Origin: Dactylosporangium siamense | GTDB lineage: Bacteria; Actinomycetota; Actinomycetes; Mycobacteriales; Micromonosporaceae | Assembly (NCBI RefSeq): GCF_016862795.1 | Contig: NZ_BONQ01000096.1 | Location: 88,538-152,537 of the forward strand | Length of the DNA: 64,000 bases | Reading direction: 5' to 3' | Part shown: piece by piece, positions 17,424-26,097 of the stretch | How the letters are laid out: each line of letters begins with the position of its first letter | Numbering within the stretch: the first letter of the stretch is position 1 | Translations under genes and position numbers: made by a program | Notes under the pieces: model-generated | Seen by the model: only the letters and a program-made list of their open reading frames with translations | Databases searched by the model: none | What the model was told of the DNA's origin: nothing

Positions 17424-18563
17424 TTGCGTATCGGGATCGTGTGCCCGTACTCGTTCGACGTGCCCGGCGGGGTGCAGAACCACGTCCGCGACCTGGCGGA
17501 GACGCTCATCGCGCTCGGCCACCACGTCAGCGTCCTGGCACCCGGCGACGAGGAGAGCGGCGAGCAGCCCTACGTCGTGCCGGCCGGCCGGGCGGTGCCG
17601 GTGCCGTACAACGGCTCGGTCGCCCGGGTGTCGTTCGGCCTCATCTCCGCGACCCGGGTCCGGCGCTGGATGGCGGCGGGCCGGTTCGACGTGCTGCACG
17701 TGCACGAGCCGCTCATCCCGAGCCTGTCGATGCTCGCGGTGCTGTCGGCGCGCGGGCCGGTGGTCGCCACGTTCCACACCGCGATGACCCGCTCCCGGGC
17801 CCTCGCGGCCGCGCAGGGGCTGCTCCAGCTGGTCCTGGAGAAGATCACCGGGCGGATCGCGGTGAGCGAGCTGGCGCGCAAGGTGCAGGTCGAGCACCTC
17901 GGCGGCAGCGCGTGGGAGATCCCGAACGGCGTGCAGGTGTCGCGGTACCGGACCGCCGTGCCGCTGCCGGGGTGGCCGGGTCCGGGTGGGACGCTCGGGT
18001 TCCTCGGGCGGTTCACCGAGCCGCGGAAGGGATTCCCGTTCCTGCTGCAGGCGTTCGCGACGCTGGCACGCTCGCGGCCCGACCTGCGGCTGCTGGTCGC
18101 CGGTCCGGGTGACGTCGACGAGGTGATGGCCGATTTTCCGGACATTTCGCCTTATAGGGATCGGATCGTGTTCCTCGGGAAGGTGTCCGAGGAGGACAAG
18201 GCGCGGATGCTGCGCAGCGTCGACCTGTACATCGCGCCCAACACCGGCGGCGAGTCCTTCGGGATGATCCTCACCGAGGCGATGTCGGCCGGCACCACCG
18301 TCGTGGCCAGCGACCTCGACGCCTTCCGGCGGGTCCTGGACGGCGGCCGGGCCGGCGCGCTCTTCCCCGTCGGCGACAGCGCGGCCCTGGCCTCGACGAT
18401 CGGTGGGCTGCTCGACGACCCCACCCGGCGGGCCGCCCTCGCCGCCAGGGCGACCGAAGTCGTCGCCGCCTACGACTGGCCCGTCGTCGCCGAACGCGTC
18501 CTCGAGGTCTACTCCACGGTGATCGAGGTCGCGGGCGCGGTGGTGGAGCAGCCCGTCCCGTAG
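17424..18563 (+). CDS. pimA: Phosphatidylinositol alpha-mannosyltransferase (GT4)
   Basis: A 379-residue GT-B glycosyltransferase that transfers the first mannose from GDP-mannose to phosphatidylinositol. The N-terminal loop YSFDVPGGVQNHV, the acceptor motif DVLHVHEPLIPS, the hinge FLGRFTEPRKG and the nucleotide-binding E-x7-E (ESFGMILTEAM) are intact. I start it at TTG 17424 because this gives the family opening MRIGIVCPYSFD and a better distance from AGGAGG (17414-17419). GTG 17421 lies only 1 nt from that site. Confidence 0.93.
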   Translation: MRIGIVCPYSFDVPGGVQNHVRDLAETLIALGHHVSVLAPGDEESGEQPYVVPAGRAVPVPYNGSVARVSFGLISATRVRRWMAAGRFDVLHVHEPLIPSLSMLAVLSARGPVVATFHTAMTRSRALAAAQGLLQLVLEKITGRIAVSELARKVQVEHLGGSAWEIPNGVQVSRYRTAVPLPGWPGPGGTLGFLGRFTEPRKGFPFLLQAFATLARSRPDLRLLVAGPGDVDEVMADFPDISPYRDRIVFLGKVSEEDKARMLRSVDLYIAPNTGGESFGMILTEAMSAGTTVVASDLDAFRRVLDGGRAGALFPVGDSAALASTIGGLLDDPTRRAALAARATEVVAAYDWPVVAERVLEVYSTVIEVAGAVVEQPVP

Positions 18564-18600
18564 GCCGCCCGGCCGGTCCGGGTGACCGCTGCGCGTACCG

Positions 18601-18606
18601 TAGGCT
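18601..18606 (+). promoter_or_regulatory. -10 box TAGGCT, leaderless promoter
   Basis: TAGGCT ends 8 nt before the GTG at 18615, between the pimA stop and the next gene. It supports a separate leaderless transcript starting at 18615 rather than the earlier GTG at 18582. Confidence 0.4.
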
Positions 18607-18614
18607 TCCGCCCT

Positions 18615-19091
18615 GTGTGGTGGGTGATCACGGTGGTGGCGGTGGTGGTCCTGGTGGCCACCTATCTCACCTGGCTCGCGGCCCGCGTCGACCGGCTGCA
18701 CGCGCGGGCGGTCGCGGCCTACGCCACCCTCGACGCCCACCTGCTGCGGCGCGCGGTCGTCGCGGTCTCCCTGGCCGAGGCCGCGCAGCTGCCCACCCTC
18801 GTCTACGCGGCCCGCATCGCCGTGGACGCCCAGCCCGAGGACCGTGAGGTCGCCGAGAACGACCTGACCCGGCACCTGCGCGACGCGCACGAGGACGCGG
18901 CCGTGCCGGAGCCGGAGCTCAGCGGGCTCGTGCAGGTCAGCCGCCGGGTGGCGCTCGCCCGGCAGGTGCACAACGACGTGGTCCGCGACGCCCTGGCGGT
19001 GCGGCGGCGGCTCTTGGTGCGGCTGTTCCGGCTGGCGCGCAAACACCCGCGGCCGGCGTACTTCGACGTCGACGACCCGTCGCTGTCCTGA
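18615..19091 (+). CDS. Single-pass membrane protein of unknown function
   Basis: A 158-residue protein with one N-terminal helix (about residues 3-22, WWVITVVAVVVLVATYLTWL) and a charged alpha-helical cytoplasmic domain (VDRLHARAVAAYATLDAHLLRR, then the tail FRLARKHPRPAYFDVDD). The shape resembles LemA-like proteins but I cannot place it in that family. Similar genes follow pimA in several actinobacteria, so a link to the PIM operon or envelope is possible. The start was chosen from the TAGGCT box; GTG 18582 would add 11 residues. Confidence 0.6.
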   Translation: MWWVITVVAVVVLVATYLTWLAARVDRLHARAVAAYATLDAHLLRRAVVAVSLAEAAQLPTLVYAARIAVDAQPEDREVAENDLTRHLRDAHEDAAVPEPELSGLVQVSRRVALARQVHNDVVRDALAVRRRLLVRLFRLARKHPRPAYFDVDDPSLS

Positions 19092-19144
19092 TTCGTGGGC
19101 CGCGGGGTTGCCATTGGACGTCGGACGCAGCCCACCCGCGGGCG

Positions 19145-19187
19145 TAAACTGAGGGTGAATCCCGCTCACCCCTGTTAGGAGTGCTCC
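19145..19187 (+). promoter_or_regulatory. pdxST promoter -10 and leader hairpin
   Basis: TAAACT (19145-19150) is a good -10 with no clear -35. The ~35-nt leader contains a 6-bp hairpin GGGTGA/TCACCC (19153-19158 with 19166-19171), then TAGGAG before the GTG at 19191. The hairpin is too small to be a known riboswitch. Confidence 0.45.
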
Positions 19188-19190
19188 GTC

Positions 19191-20099
19191 GTGTCCGAGT
19201 CGCCCACCACCAGCACGTCAGTCACCGGCACCGCGCGCGTGAAGCGGGGCATGGCAGAGATGCTCAAGGGTGGCGTCATCATGGACGTCGTCACCCCCGA
19301 GCAGGCAAAGATCGCCGAGGACGCCGGCGCCGTCGCCGTCATGGCCCTGGAGCGCGTCCCCGCCGACATCCGCGCGCAGGGCGGGGTCTCCCGGATGAGC
19401 GACCCCGACATGATCGACGGCATCATCGCCGCCGTCTCGATCCCCGTCATGGCGAAGGCCCGCATCGGCCACTTCGTCGAGGCCCAGGTCCTGCAGGCGC
19501 TCGGCGTCGACTACGTCGACGAGTCCGAGGTCCTCACCCCGGCCGACTACAGCAACCACATCGACAAGTGGGCCTTCACCGTGCCGTTCGTCTGCGGCGC
19601 CACCAACCTCGGCGAGGCCCTGCGCCGCATCACCGAGGGCGCCGCCATGATCCGCTCCAAGGGTGAGGCCGGCACCGGCGACGTCTCCAACGCCACCACC
19701 CACATGCGCAAGATCCGCGGCGAGATCCGCCGGCTGACGTCCCTGCCCGAGGACGAGCTGTTCGTCGCCGCCAAGGAGCTCCAGGCACCGTTCGAGCTGG
19801 TCAAGGAGATCGCCGAGACGGGCAAGCTGCCGGTCGTGCTGTTCACCGCCGGCGGCATCGCCACCCCGGCCGACGCCGCGATGATGATGCAGCTCGGCGC
19901 CGAGGGTGTCTTCGTCGGCTCCGGCATCTTCAAGTCCGGCAACCCCGAGCAGCGCGCCGCCGCCATCGTCAAGGCCGTCACCTTCCACGACGACCCCGAC
20001 GTCCTCGCCAAGGTCTCCCGCGGCCTCGGTGAGGCCATGGTCGGCATCAACGTCGAGGAGATCCCGCAGCCGCACCGTCTCGCCGAGCGCGGCTGGTGA
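19191..20099 (+). CDS. pdxS: Pyridoxal 5'-phosphate synthase subunit PdxS
   Basis: A 302-residue TIM-barrel synthase that makes PLP from ribose 5-phosphate, glyceraldehyde 3-phosphate and ammonia supplied by PdxT. Family blocks are all present: [37 protein letters not shown], the catalytic-Lys segment [14 protein letters not shown] and the phosphate loop [16 protein letters not shown]. The GTG start has TAGGAG 9 nt upstream. It overlaps pdxT by 4 nt if the GTG at 20096 is used. Confidence 0.97.
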   Translation: MSESPTTSTSVTGTARVKRGMAEMLKGGVIMDVVTPEQAKIAEDAGAVAVMALERVPADIRAQGGVSRMSDPDMIDGIIAAVSIPVMAKARIGHFVEAQVLQALGVDYVDESEVLTPADYSNHIDKWAFTVPFVCGATNLGEALRRITEGAAMIRSKGEAGTGDVSNATTHMRKIRGEIRRLTSLPEDELFVAAKELQAPFELVKEIAETGKLPVVLFTAGGIATPADAAMMMQLGAEGVFVGSGIFKSGNPEQRAAAIVKAVTFHDDPDVLAKVSRGLGEAMVGINVEEIPQPHRLAERGW

Positions 20100-20719
20100 C
20101 CGCCGGCATGATCATCGGTGTGCTCGCCCTGCAGGGCGATACCCGCGAACACCTGCACGCCCTGGCCGAGCTGGACGTCATCGCCCGTCCGGTGCGCCGC
20201 CCCGACGAGCTCGACTCCGTGGACGCGCTGGTCATCCCCGGCGGCGAGTCGACGGCGATGAGCAAGCTGGCGCTCGAGTTCGGCATGACCGAGCCGCTGC
20301 GCAAGCGGATCGCCGGCGGCATGCCCACCTACGGCTCCTGCGCCGGCATGATCATGCTGGCCGGCACGATCCTGGACGGCCGCGCCGACCAGGTGCCCTT
20401 CGGCGGGATCGACATGACCGTCCGGCGCAACGCCTTCGGCCGGCAGGTCGACTCGTTCGAAGGCTCCGTGGACATTTCCGACATCGACGGCGGCCCGTTC
20501 TCCGCCGTCTTCATCCGCGCGCCCTGGGTCGAAGAGGTCGGACCGGACGTGCGGGTGCTGGGGCGTGTGACCGCCGGACCGGCCGCCGGTAGGATTGTCG
20601 CGGTTCGGCAGCAGCACCTGCTCGCGACCGCCTTCCATCCCGAGCTCACCGGCGACCTCCGAGTTCATCGGTACTTCGTGGAGATGGCGCGTGAGGCGGG
20701 CCAGACGACGGAGGGTTAG
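20096..20719 (+). CDS. pdxT: Pyridoxal 5'-phosphate synthase glutaminase subunit PdxT
   Basis: A 207-residue class I glutamine amidotransferase that feeds ammonia to PdxS. The substrate loop [10 protein letters not shown], the nucleophile Cys in [11 protein letters not shown] and the catalytic His-x-Glu in ATAFHPEL are intact. The GTG at 20096 overlaps the pdxS stop (GTGA). An ATG at 20108 gives the more usual opening [11 protein letters not shown] and is a plausible alternative. yebC follows after 3 nt. Confidence 0.95.
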   Translation: MTAGMIIGVLALQGDTREHLHALAELDVIARPVRRPDELDSVDALVIPGGESTAMSKLALEFGMTEPLRKRIAGGMPTYGSCAGMIMLAGTILDGRADQVPFGGIDMTVRRNAFGRQVDSFEGSVDISDIDGGPFSAVFIRAPWVEEVGPDVRVLGRVTAGPAAGRIVAVRQQHLLATAFHPELTGDLRVHRYFVEMAREAGQTTEG

Positions 20720-20722
20720 GCC

Positions 20723-21478
20723 ATGTCCGGGCACTCAAAATGGGCGACGACCAAGCACAAGAAGGCGGTCATCGACGCCAAGCGCGGCAAGCTCTTCGCC
20801 CGCCTGATCAAGAACGTCGAGGTCGCCGCCCGCACCGGCGGCGGCGACGTCAACGGCAACCCCACGCTCTTCGACGCCATCCAGAAGGCGAAGAAGAACT
20901 CCGTGCCCAACGACAACATCAACAACGCGGTCAAGCGCGGCTCGGGCCAGATCGGCGGCGGCGCCGACTGGCAGACCGCCATGTATGAGGGCTACGGCCC
21001 CAGCGGCGTGGCGATCCTCATCGAATGCCTCACCGACAACCGCAACCGCGCGGCGACCGAGGTCCGGGTCGCGCTCACCCGCAACGGCGGCAACCTCGCC
21101 GACGCCGGCAGCGTCTCGTACATGTTCACCCGGAAGGGTGTCATCATCGTGCCCAAGGCCGGCGAGCTGACCGAGGACGACCTGCTCCTCGCCGTCCTGG
21201 ACGCCGGCGCCGAAGAGGTCAACGACCTCGGCGAGGCCTTCGAGGTCATCAGCGAGGCCACCGACCTCGTGCCCGTCCGCACCGCCCTGCAGGACGCCGG
21301 CATCGACTACGAGTCCGCCGACTCCTCCTTCGTCCCCAGCGTGACCGTCCCCCTGGACGAAGAGGGCGCCCGCAAGGTCTTCAAGCTCATCGACGCCCTG
21401 GACGACTGCGACGACGTGCAGAACGTGTACGCCAACTTCGACATCTCCGACGAGGTCATGGCGCTCGTCGAAGCCTGA
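20723..21478 (+). CDS. yebC: YebC/PmpR-family protein
   Basis: A 251-residue protein of the YebC family, known as DNA-binding regulators and, more recently, as factors that help ribosomes through proline stretches. It opens with the hallmark [17 protein letters not shown] and carries NIMNA-like [12 protein letters not shown] and [14 protein letters not shown]. Length is normal. GGAGGG lies upstream of the ATG at 20723. In most actinobacteria ruvC comes close after yebC; here it is 33 kb away. Confidence 0.95.
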   Translation: MSGHSKWATTKHKKAVIDAKRGKLFARLIKNVEVAARTGGGDVNGNPTLFDAIQKAKKNSVPNDNINNAVKRGSGQIGGGADWQTAMYEGYGPSGVAILIECLTDNRNRAATEVRVALTRNGGNLADAGSVSYMFTRKGVIIVPKAGELTEDDLLLAVLDAGAEEVNDLGEAFEVISEATDLVPVRTALQDAGIDYESADSSFVPSVTVPLDEEGARKVFKLIDALDDCDDVQNVYANFDISDEVMALVEA

Positions 21479-21491
21479 CCATCGACGCGCG

Positions 21492-21520
21492 GGGCGGGGG
21501 CCGGACGGCTCCCGCCCTTC
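21492..21520 (+). terminator. Terminator hairpin after yebC
   Basis: GGGCGGG (21492-21498) pairs with CCCGCCC (21511-21517) around a 12-nt loop, 13 nt after the yebC stop. TTC follows. It should end the pdxS-pdxT-yebC transcript. Confidence 0.55.
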
Positions 21521-21538
21521 TGTGTCGTGAGGAGCCAC

Positions 21539-21991
21539 GTGTCCGAGGCTCTTGCCGCGCTGGTGCGGTCGTTCCTGGACGAGCCGCTGCGGCTGACCCC
21601 GGACGACCCCGCCGCGGAGTGGCACGCCAACACCGTGTGGTTCGGGGTTCCCGACGAGCCGGTCGATCCGGCGGCGGTGGCCGCGGCGCTGGAGGAGGTC
21701 GGCCGGCGGCTGCGGGTCCGCTTCGGCGCCGGACCGGGACCGGTCACCTTCTACGCCTGGCACGACGGGCAGGCCGGCCAGCTCCGCTGCGCGCTGCGCT
21801 CCGTGCCGCCGGACGAGTTGCCGTTCGGTGGGCGGCACGTGGTGCTCGAGCGGCCGGACGCGGTGGTCGCCCTGATCGCCGCCGACAGGCACCCCGGCGT
21901 TGTGCTGTGGGAGGAGCTCTCCCCGGCCACCGCCGAGCCGGCTCCGGAACCGCCGCCGTTCCCGGTCTTCGCGGTGCCGATCGCTGTCTGA
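21539..21991 (+). CDS. Hypothetical soluble protein
   Basis: A 150-residue protein I do not recognise. It has no signal peptide or membrane helix. The composition is acidic and Pro/Val-rich, with a central strand pattern (RFGAGPGPVTFYAWHDGQAGQLRCALRSV) and a Pro-rich tail. The GTG at 21539 was chosen because GAGGAG ends 4 nt before it; GTG 21527 would add four residues and overlaps that site. It stands alone between the yebC terminator and the vapBC promoter. Confidence 0.6.
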   Translation: MSEALAALVRSFLDEPLRLTPDDPAAEWHANTVWFGVPDEPVDPAAVAAALEEVGRRLRVRFGAGPGPVTFYAWHDGQAGQLRCALRSVPPDELPFGGRHVVLERPDAVVALIAADRHPGVVLWEELSPATAEPAPEPPPFPVFAVPIAV

Positions 21992-22034
21992 TGTCTTGCT
22001 CGTAAGCTGGTCGGGAAGGACCGCACCGCACTAA

Positions 22035-22064
22035 TTGCCGTGTGGCCACATGGTGGACTAGTGT
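22035..22064 (+). promoter_or_regulatory. vapBC promoter with overlapping palindromes
   Basis: TTGCCG (22035-22040), an 18-bp spacer and TAGTGT (22059-22064) form a plausible promoter. The spacer holds TGTGGCCACA (22041-22050, perfect palindrome) overlapping CCAC-ATG-GTGG (22046-22056). VapB antitoxins commonly bind palindromes in their own promoter, so these are candidate operators. Confidence 0.5.
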
Positions 22065-22082
22065 TCGGAGAGGAGGTGGAAC

Positions 22083-22331
22083 ATGACCGAAACCGTCATC
22101 AAGGCAGACGCCGAGACGGCCGCCGGGGACGAACCGGCGATCGACGAGGAACTGCTCGAGGAGGCACAGCGACACTTGGGCACGTCATCACGCAACGAAG
22201 CGATCAACGAAGCCCTCCGGGAGTTCGTCGACCAGCAACGCGCCCGCCGCAGGCAGGCGCTGCAGGACCTGCGACGAATGTCAGACGAGGGTGCGTTCAA
22301 CTACGACGCGCTTGACGAGGTGGACACATGA
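22083..22331 (+). CDS. vapB: VapB-type antitoxin
   Basis: An 82-residue acidic protein. A short ribbon-helix-helix-like middle (EEAQRHLGTSSRNEAINEALREFVDQQ) is followed by a helical toxin-binding tail ending FNYDALDEVDT. It should neutralise the downstream PIN-domain toxin and repress the operon. The ribosome-binding site GAGGAGGTGG is one of the strongest in the window, as expected for an antitoxin made in excess. It overlaps the toxin gene by 4 nt (ATGA). Confidence 0.85.
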   Translation: MTETVIKADAETAAGDEPAIDEELLEEAQRHLGTSSRNEAINEALREFVDQQRARRRQALQDLRRMSDEGAFNYDALDEVDT

Positions 22332-22735
22332 GGTACCTCGTCGACACCAGTGCACTTGTCCGGCTTCAGCGGAACCAGGTCGCGGCGGCATGGGACGATC
22401 TGGCCGAACGTGGGCTGATCGCGGTGTGTGAGCCGGTTCTCGCCGAGATGCTGTCAATCGCTGACGCGAAGACCTACCTTGCCGTTGAAGAGCGCATTCT
22501 TGCGCTGTACCCGTGGGCGGCCGTTCCCGACGGCATCTGGTCTCTGACCAAGGCCATTCGGCACGAACTGATTTTGCCGAGCGCCTATCAGGGCGTGTCC
22601 GTGGCGGATCTGGTGATCGCGGCAACCGCGATCCGGCTCAAACTCGCGGTCCTGCACGAGGACGGCGACTTCGAAACCATCGCCAGGCATGTCCCTGAAC
22701 TCCGCCAGCAGCGGATCAGCGCCGACCCTGAGTAG
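22328..22735 (+). CDS. vapC: VapC-type PIN-domain ribonuclease toxin
   Basis: A 135-residue PIN-domain toxin. The acidic active site is complete: D6 in YLVDTSALVRL, E40 in EPVLAEML, D94 in SVADLVIAATA, and D112/D114 in HEDGDFETIA. Family members cut tRNA or rRNA in a Mg-dependent manner. It is translationally coupled to vapB. Codon use is less GC-extreme than in neighbours, which fits later acquisition. M. tuberculosis also has a VapBC pair beside its yebC homologue (recalled), so this may be a recurrent position. Confidence 0.9.
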   Translation: MRYLVDTSALVRLQRNQVAAAWDDLAERGLIAVCEPVLAEMLSIADAKTYLAVEERILALYPWAAVPDGIWSLTKAIRHELILPSAYQGVSVADLVIAATAIRLKLAVLHEDGDFETIARHVPELRQQRISADPE

Positions 22736-22792
22736 GACGCAGACCCTGTCGCCGCCCTCCCCGGCGTCGACTTTCGATGGCTTCCCGCCGCT

Positions 22793-22817
22793 CGTCCCGT
22801 GTCCGCTTGCCGGGACG
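22793..22817. terminator. Short hairpin between vapC and the convergent regulator gene
   Basis: CGTCCCG (22793-22799) pairs with CGGGACG (22811-22817) around an 11-nt loop. Two genes converge here (stops at 22735 and 22841). There is no T-run on either strand, so confidence is modest. Confidence 0.4.
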
Positions 22818-22840
22818 CCACCCCACCCCCTGTCGCAGGA

Positions 22841-23515
22841 TTACTGGCCCGGGCGGATCAGGCCTGACTCGTAGGCGTAGACGACGGCCTGGACGCGGTC
22901 GCGGAGGGCGAGTTTCATCAGGACGCGGGCCACGTGGGTCTTCACCGTGGCCTCGCCGACCGTGAGGGCGGCCGCGATCTCGCCGTTGGACCGGCCGCGC
23001 GCCATGAGGCGCAGGACGTCGGTCTCGCGTGGGGTGAGGTCGGCGAGCTCCGGGGGCGGCTGCGGGCCCGGGGTGCCGGCGTAGGAGGCGATGACCCGGG
23101 TCGTGACCGCCGGGTCGAGCAGGGCCTCACCGGCGGCGACCACGCGGATCGCGGTGATGAGGTGCTCCGGGGAGGAGACCTTCAGCAGGAAGCCGCTGGC
23201 ACCGGCGCGGAGCGCCTCGTACAGGTTGTCATCGGTGTCGAACGTGGTGAGCACGATGACGCGGGGCGGGTTCGGGGCGGCGAGGAGGGCGCGGGTCGCG
23301 GTGAGGCCGTCCTGGCGGGGCATGGCGATGTCCATGAGGACCACGTCGGGGCGCAGGCGGCGAGTCAGGGCGACCGCGTCGACGCCGTCGCCGGCCTCGC
23401 CGATGACCTGCATGTCCGGCTCGGTCTCGATGACCATGCGCAGGCCGGCCCGGACCATGCGCTGGTCGTCGGCGATGACGACGCTGATCCGCGACAGGGA
23501 ATGCACCGGGGTCAC
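22841..23515 (-). CDS. NarL/LuxR-family response regulator
   Basis: A 224-residue regulator. The receiver has the acidic pair IADDQ, phospho-acceptor D62 in LMDIAMPRQDG and the Lys in FLLKVSSPEH. The C-terminal LuxR helix-turn-helix is standard (LTPRETDVLRLMARGRSN, then VGEATVKTHVARVLMKL). The GTG at 23515 overlaps the kinase stop (GTGA), so the pair is one operon. A second GTG at 23506 is possible. The signal and targets are unknown; such actinobacterial pairs usually answer to envelope stress or antibiotics. Confidence 0.92.
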   Translation of the reverse strand: MTPVHSLSRISVVIADDQRMVRAGLRMVIETEPDMQVIGEAGDGVDAVALTRRLRPDVVLMDIAMPRQDGLTATRALLAAPNPPRVIVLTTFDTDDNLYEALRAGASGFLLKVSSPEHLITAIRVVAAGEALLDPAVTTRVIASYAGTPGPQPPPELADLTPRETDVLRLMARGRSNGEIAAALTVGEATVKTHVARVLMKLALRDRVQAVVYAYESGLIRPGQ

Positions 23516-24642
23516 GACGCCACCAGCAGGGGGAGGCGGGCGTGCACGGCGAAGCCGCCGCCGGGGCGGGGGCCGGCGTCGAGGTCGCCGCCGAAGAGGG
23601 TGGCGCGTTCGCGCATGCCGATCAGGCCCTGGCCGGTGCCGGGCACGGGGACGACGGCGCGGCCGCCGGAGTCGACGACCGACAGGTGCACGCCGTCTCC
23701 GGCGTAGCGCAGTTCGACGGTGACGGCGGCGGGGCCGGCGTGCTTGAGGACGTTGGTGAGGGCTTCCTGGACGATGCGATACGCCGACAGGTCCGCCGCG
23801 GGCAGCAGCGTGACCGGGGTGCCCTCGCGCCGGAAGTCGACGGTCAGGCCGGCCTCGCGGACCTGGGCGAGCAGCTCGTCGAGGCGGTCCAGGCCGACCG
23901 GGACGATGGTGGAGCCGGCCGTGGTGCCGGTGTCGCCGCGCAGCAGGCCCAGGGTGCGGCGCAGCTCGCCGACGGCGTCGCGGCCCGAGGACTCGACGCT
24001 GCGCAGCAGGTCCGTCTCGACGGTGAGGCCGGCGTCGAGGCGGCGGCGGACCACGCCGGCCTGGATCACCATGACGGTGACGCTGTGCGCGACCATGTCG
24101 TGCAGCTCGCGGGCGATACGGACGCGTTCCTCCATGACCGCCTCGCGGACCCGTTGCTCGCGGATCGCGGCGCGGGCCGCGGCGGCGTCGCTGCTCTGCC
24201 GGTGCTGGACGGCGAAGGCGGCGCCGAGGATCCACGGGGCGACGGGGAAGAAGAACGCGCCCATCGGGTCGACCGGGTCGACCTGCCAGAAGGCCGTTCC
24301 GGTGGCGACGGCGAGGACCAGGCCGGCGACGCCGCGGGTGCGGGCGGGCCAGCCGGCGGCGCCGAGGAGCGGCACGTGCCGGCCGACCGTGTAAGCGGCG
24401 ATGATCATCGCGGCGAGCTGCCAGAGGCGGTAGTTGACGATCTGGTCCGGATACCAGTACTTGAGGCCGGCGACGCAGTTGGCGAGCAGCGCGGTGAGCG
24501 GGGCGGCCCGGCGCAGGGCGACGAGCGGGACGAACGCGGCGAGGACGAACGGCCACCAGCTGCCCGGCTGGTGCGCGACCACCTCCTCCGTCAGCGCGAA
24601 CGCCACGAACGCGCCCGCCAGCCCGAGGTCCGTCCGGCTCAT
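23512..24642 (-). CDS. NarL-type sensor histidine kinase (HisKA_3)
   Basis: A 376-residue kinase with four or five N-terminal membrane helices (residues ~8-145) and almost no extracellular domain. The cytoplasmic HisKA_3 box is EERVRIARELHDMVAHSV with phospho-acceptor H181, followed by the N-box ALTNVLKHAG and the G-box GTGQGLIGMRER. The sensor part is membrane-embedded, typical of intramembrane-sensing kinases. I use ATG 24642. GTG 24648, 6 nt after a TACGGT box, may be the real leaderless start and adds two residues. Confidence 0.9.
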   Translation of the reverse strand: MSRTDLGLAGAFVAFALTEEVVAHQPGSWWPFVLAAFVPLVALRRAAPLTALLANCVAGLKYWYPDQIVNYRLWQLAAMIIAAYTVGRHVPLLGAAGWPARTRGVAGLVLAVATGTAFWQVDPVDPMGAFFFPVAPWILGAAFAVQHRQSSDAAAARAAIREQRVREAVMEERVRIARELHDMVAHSVTVMVIQAGVVRRRLDAGLTVETDLLRSVESSGRDAVGELRRTLGLLRGDTGTTAGSTIVPVGLDRLDELLAQVREAGLTVDFRREGTPVTLLPAADLSAYRIVQEALTNVLKHAGPAAVTVELRYAGDGVHLSVVDSGGRAVVPVPGTGQGLIGMRERATLFGGDLDAGPRPGGGFAVHARLPLLVAS

Positions 24643-24654
24643 GTTCACCCGCTG

Positions 24655-24660
24655 ACCGTA
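24655..24660 (-). promoter_or_regulatory. -10 box TACGGT for the kinase/regulator operon
   Basis: On the minus strand TACGGT ends 6 nt before the GTG at 24648. This is the same spacing as the other leaderless promoters in this window. No consensus -35 is visible. Confidence 0.4.
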
Positions 24661-24804
24661 GAGGCTGATCCGGGGTGGGTGAGCCCGTCCGGCGGATGAC
24701 GGGGCGTCCCCCTCGCGGGGGATGGAGGTTCCGTCGCGGTGCGGGCGACCGGTGCGCCCGCGGGTCCGTACGGTGCCGGTCCGACTTCGAATCAGGGGTA
24801 CCAG

Positions 24805-26061
24805 ATGCGGCTCTTTCTTTTGCGTTTCCTGCTCTTCCTGGCGCCGGCCGTCCTCGCCGTCGCGACCGCCGTCGACCCCGCCCTGGGCGACGCGCAGGGC
24901 ACCGGCGTCTACCGGGCGCACCCGGACGCGACCCAGTGGCACTCGCTGCTGCTGCACTGGTCGTGGCTGCTGTTCGCGCCGGCGTTCCTGGGGCTGCTCG
25001 CGCCGATCCGGCGGCGGGGTGCGGTGCTGGCCCGGATCACCTGGTGCGCGGTCGTGTTCGGGCTGGTGACGTTCGCCGCGTTGATGGCGTACGACCTGGC
25101 GCTGCTCGCGATGGAGCAGACACTGCCCGACGGCGACGTGGCGCGGGTCGACGCGACGTTCCAGGGGATGGGCTGGGCGGTGTGGGGCTGGCAGGTGCCG
25201 GGCCTCGCCGGCTGGGCCGTCGCGCTGCTGCTGACCCCGGTCACGGCGGCGTACGCGAAGGTCATCTCGTGGTGGACGGCGGGCGCGGCGCTGCTCGGCT
25301 CGGTGCTGTACCTGCAGTTCGCGATCTCCCCGCTGCCGGTCAACCTCGCCGGCCCGGTGGTGATGGTCGTCGCGTACACGATCGCGGGGTGGGAGGTCGG
25401 CCGGTTCCGCACGCCGGCCGAACCGGCGACGTTCGGCGTGTTCCAGGACCGGGTCGGGCGCTTCGGCCTGGTCGCCGCGCCGGTGGTCTTCGGGGCGGGC
25501 CTGCTGACCGTGCCGGGCCTGACGCCGGACGTCGCGGCGGCGGTGCGGCAGCCGGGGCTGGCGCAGGCGAGCGCGTGGCTGCTGCACGTGGCGTGGCTGC
25601 TGTTCGTGCCGGGGATGCTGCTGCTGATGCGGCGCGGCCGGCGGTTCACGACCGTCGCGGCGGCGGTCACGGCGTTCGCGCTGATGCACTTCAGCGGGCT
25701 GATGGTCGGCGACTACAGCGACCTGGCGGTGCGCCTCACGGTGCCGGAGGACGCCGCCGTGAAGGTCGGCGACACGTTCGGTGGCTACGCGCTGTTCACG
25801 GTCGGCTGGGCGGTCCCGGCGATGCTGCTGAGCCTGCTCGGGCTGATCGCGGTGCCGATCGGCGCGGCCGCCGACGGCCTGGTCCGCTGGTGGGTGCCGG
25901 TGCTGACCGGGCTCGGGGTGGTGGCGTTCCTCGCCGTCGGGGTCGGTCCGCTGTCGGTGCTCAGCCCGCTGCTGCTCCTCGCCGGGTACGGTCTCCTGGC
26001 CCGGGCGCTGCCCCCACGCCGGGAGGCGCCGGTGGCCGAGCCGGCGCCGGTGGCCGCCTGA
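24805..26061 (+). CDS. Polytopic membrane protein with an internal duplication
   Basis: A 418-residue protein of about 10-12 membrane helices and unknown function. The two halves look duplicated. LLLHWSWLLFAPAFLGLLAP in the first half parallels LLHVAWLLFVPGMLLLMRRG in the second, and DATFQGMGWAVWGWQVPGLA parallels GDTFGGYALFTVGWAVPAML. There is no transporter signature I recognise. The ATG at 24805 follows AGGGGT and gives a proper first helix; an upstream in-frame ATG would add an unlikely hydrophilic stretch. It is divergent from the NarL-type kinase. Confidence 0.65.
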   Translation: MRLFLLRFLLFLAPAVLAVATAVDPALGDAQGTGVYRAHPDATQWHSLLLHWSWLLFAPAFLGLLAPIRRRGAVLARITWCAVVFGLVTFAALMAYDLALLAMEQTLPDGDVARVDATFQGMGWAVWGWQVPGLAGWAVALLLTPVTAAYAKVISWWTAGAALLGSVLYLQFAISPLPVNLAGPVVMVVAYTIAGWEVGRFRTPAEPATFGVFQDRVGRFGLVAAPVVFGAGLLTVPGLTPDVAAAVRQPGLAQASAWLLHVAWLLFVPGMLLLMRRGRRFTTVAAAVTAFALMHFSGLMVGDYSDLAVRLTVPEDAAVKVGDTFGGYALFTVGWAVPAMLLSLLGLIAVPIGAAADGLVRWWVPVLTGLGVVAFLAVGVGPLSVLSPLLLLAGYGLLARALPPRREAPVAEPAPVAA

Positions 26062-26073
26062 GCGGCCACCGGC
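26046..26073. terminator. Bidirectional terminator with the stop codon in its loop
   Basis: A perfect 12-bp stem (26046-26057 with 26062-26073) closes a CTGA tetraloop whose TGA is the stop of the membrane protein gene. The P450 gene ends convergently at 26098. The next ~27 nt hold three copies of GCCGTCAG. No T-run. Confidence 0.65.
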
Positions 26074-26097
26074 CGTCAGCCGGCCGTCAGTCAGCCG

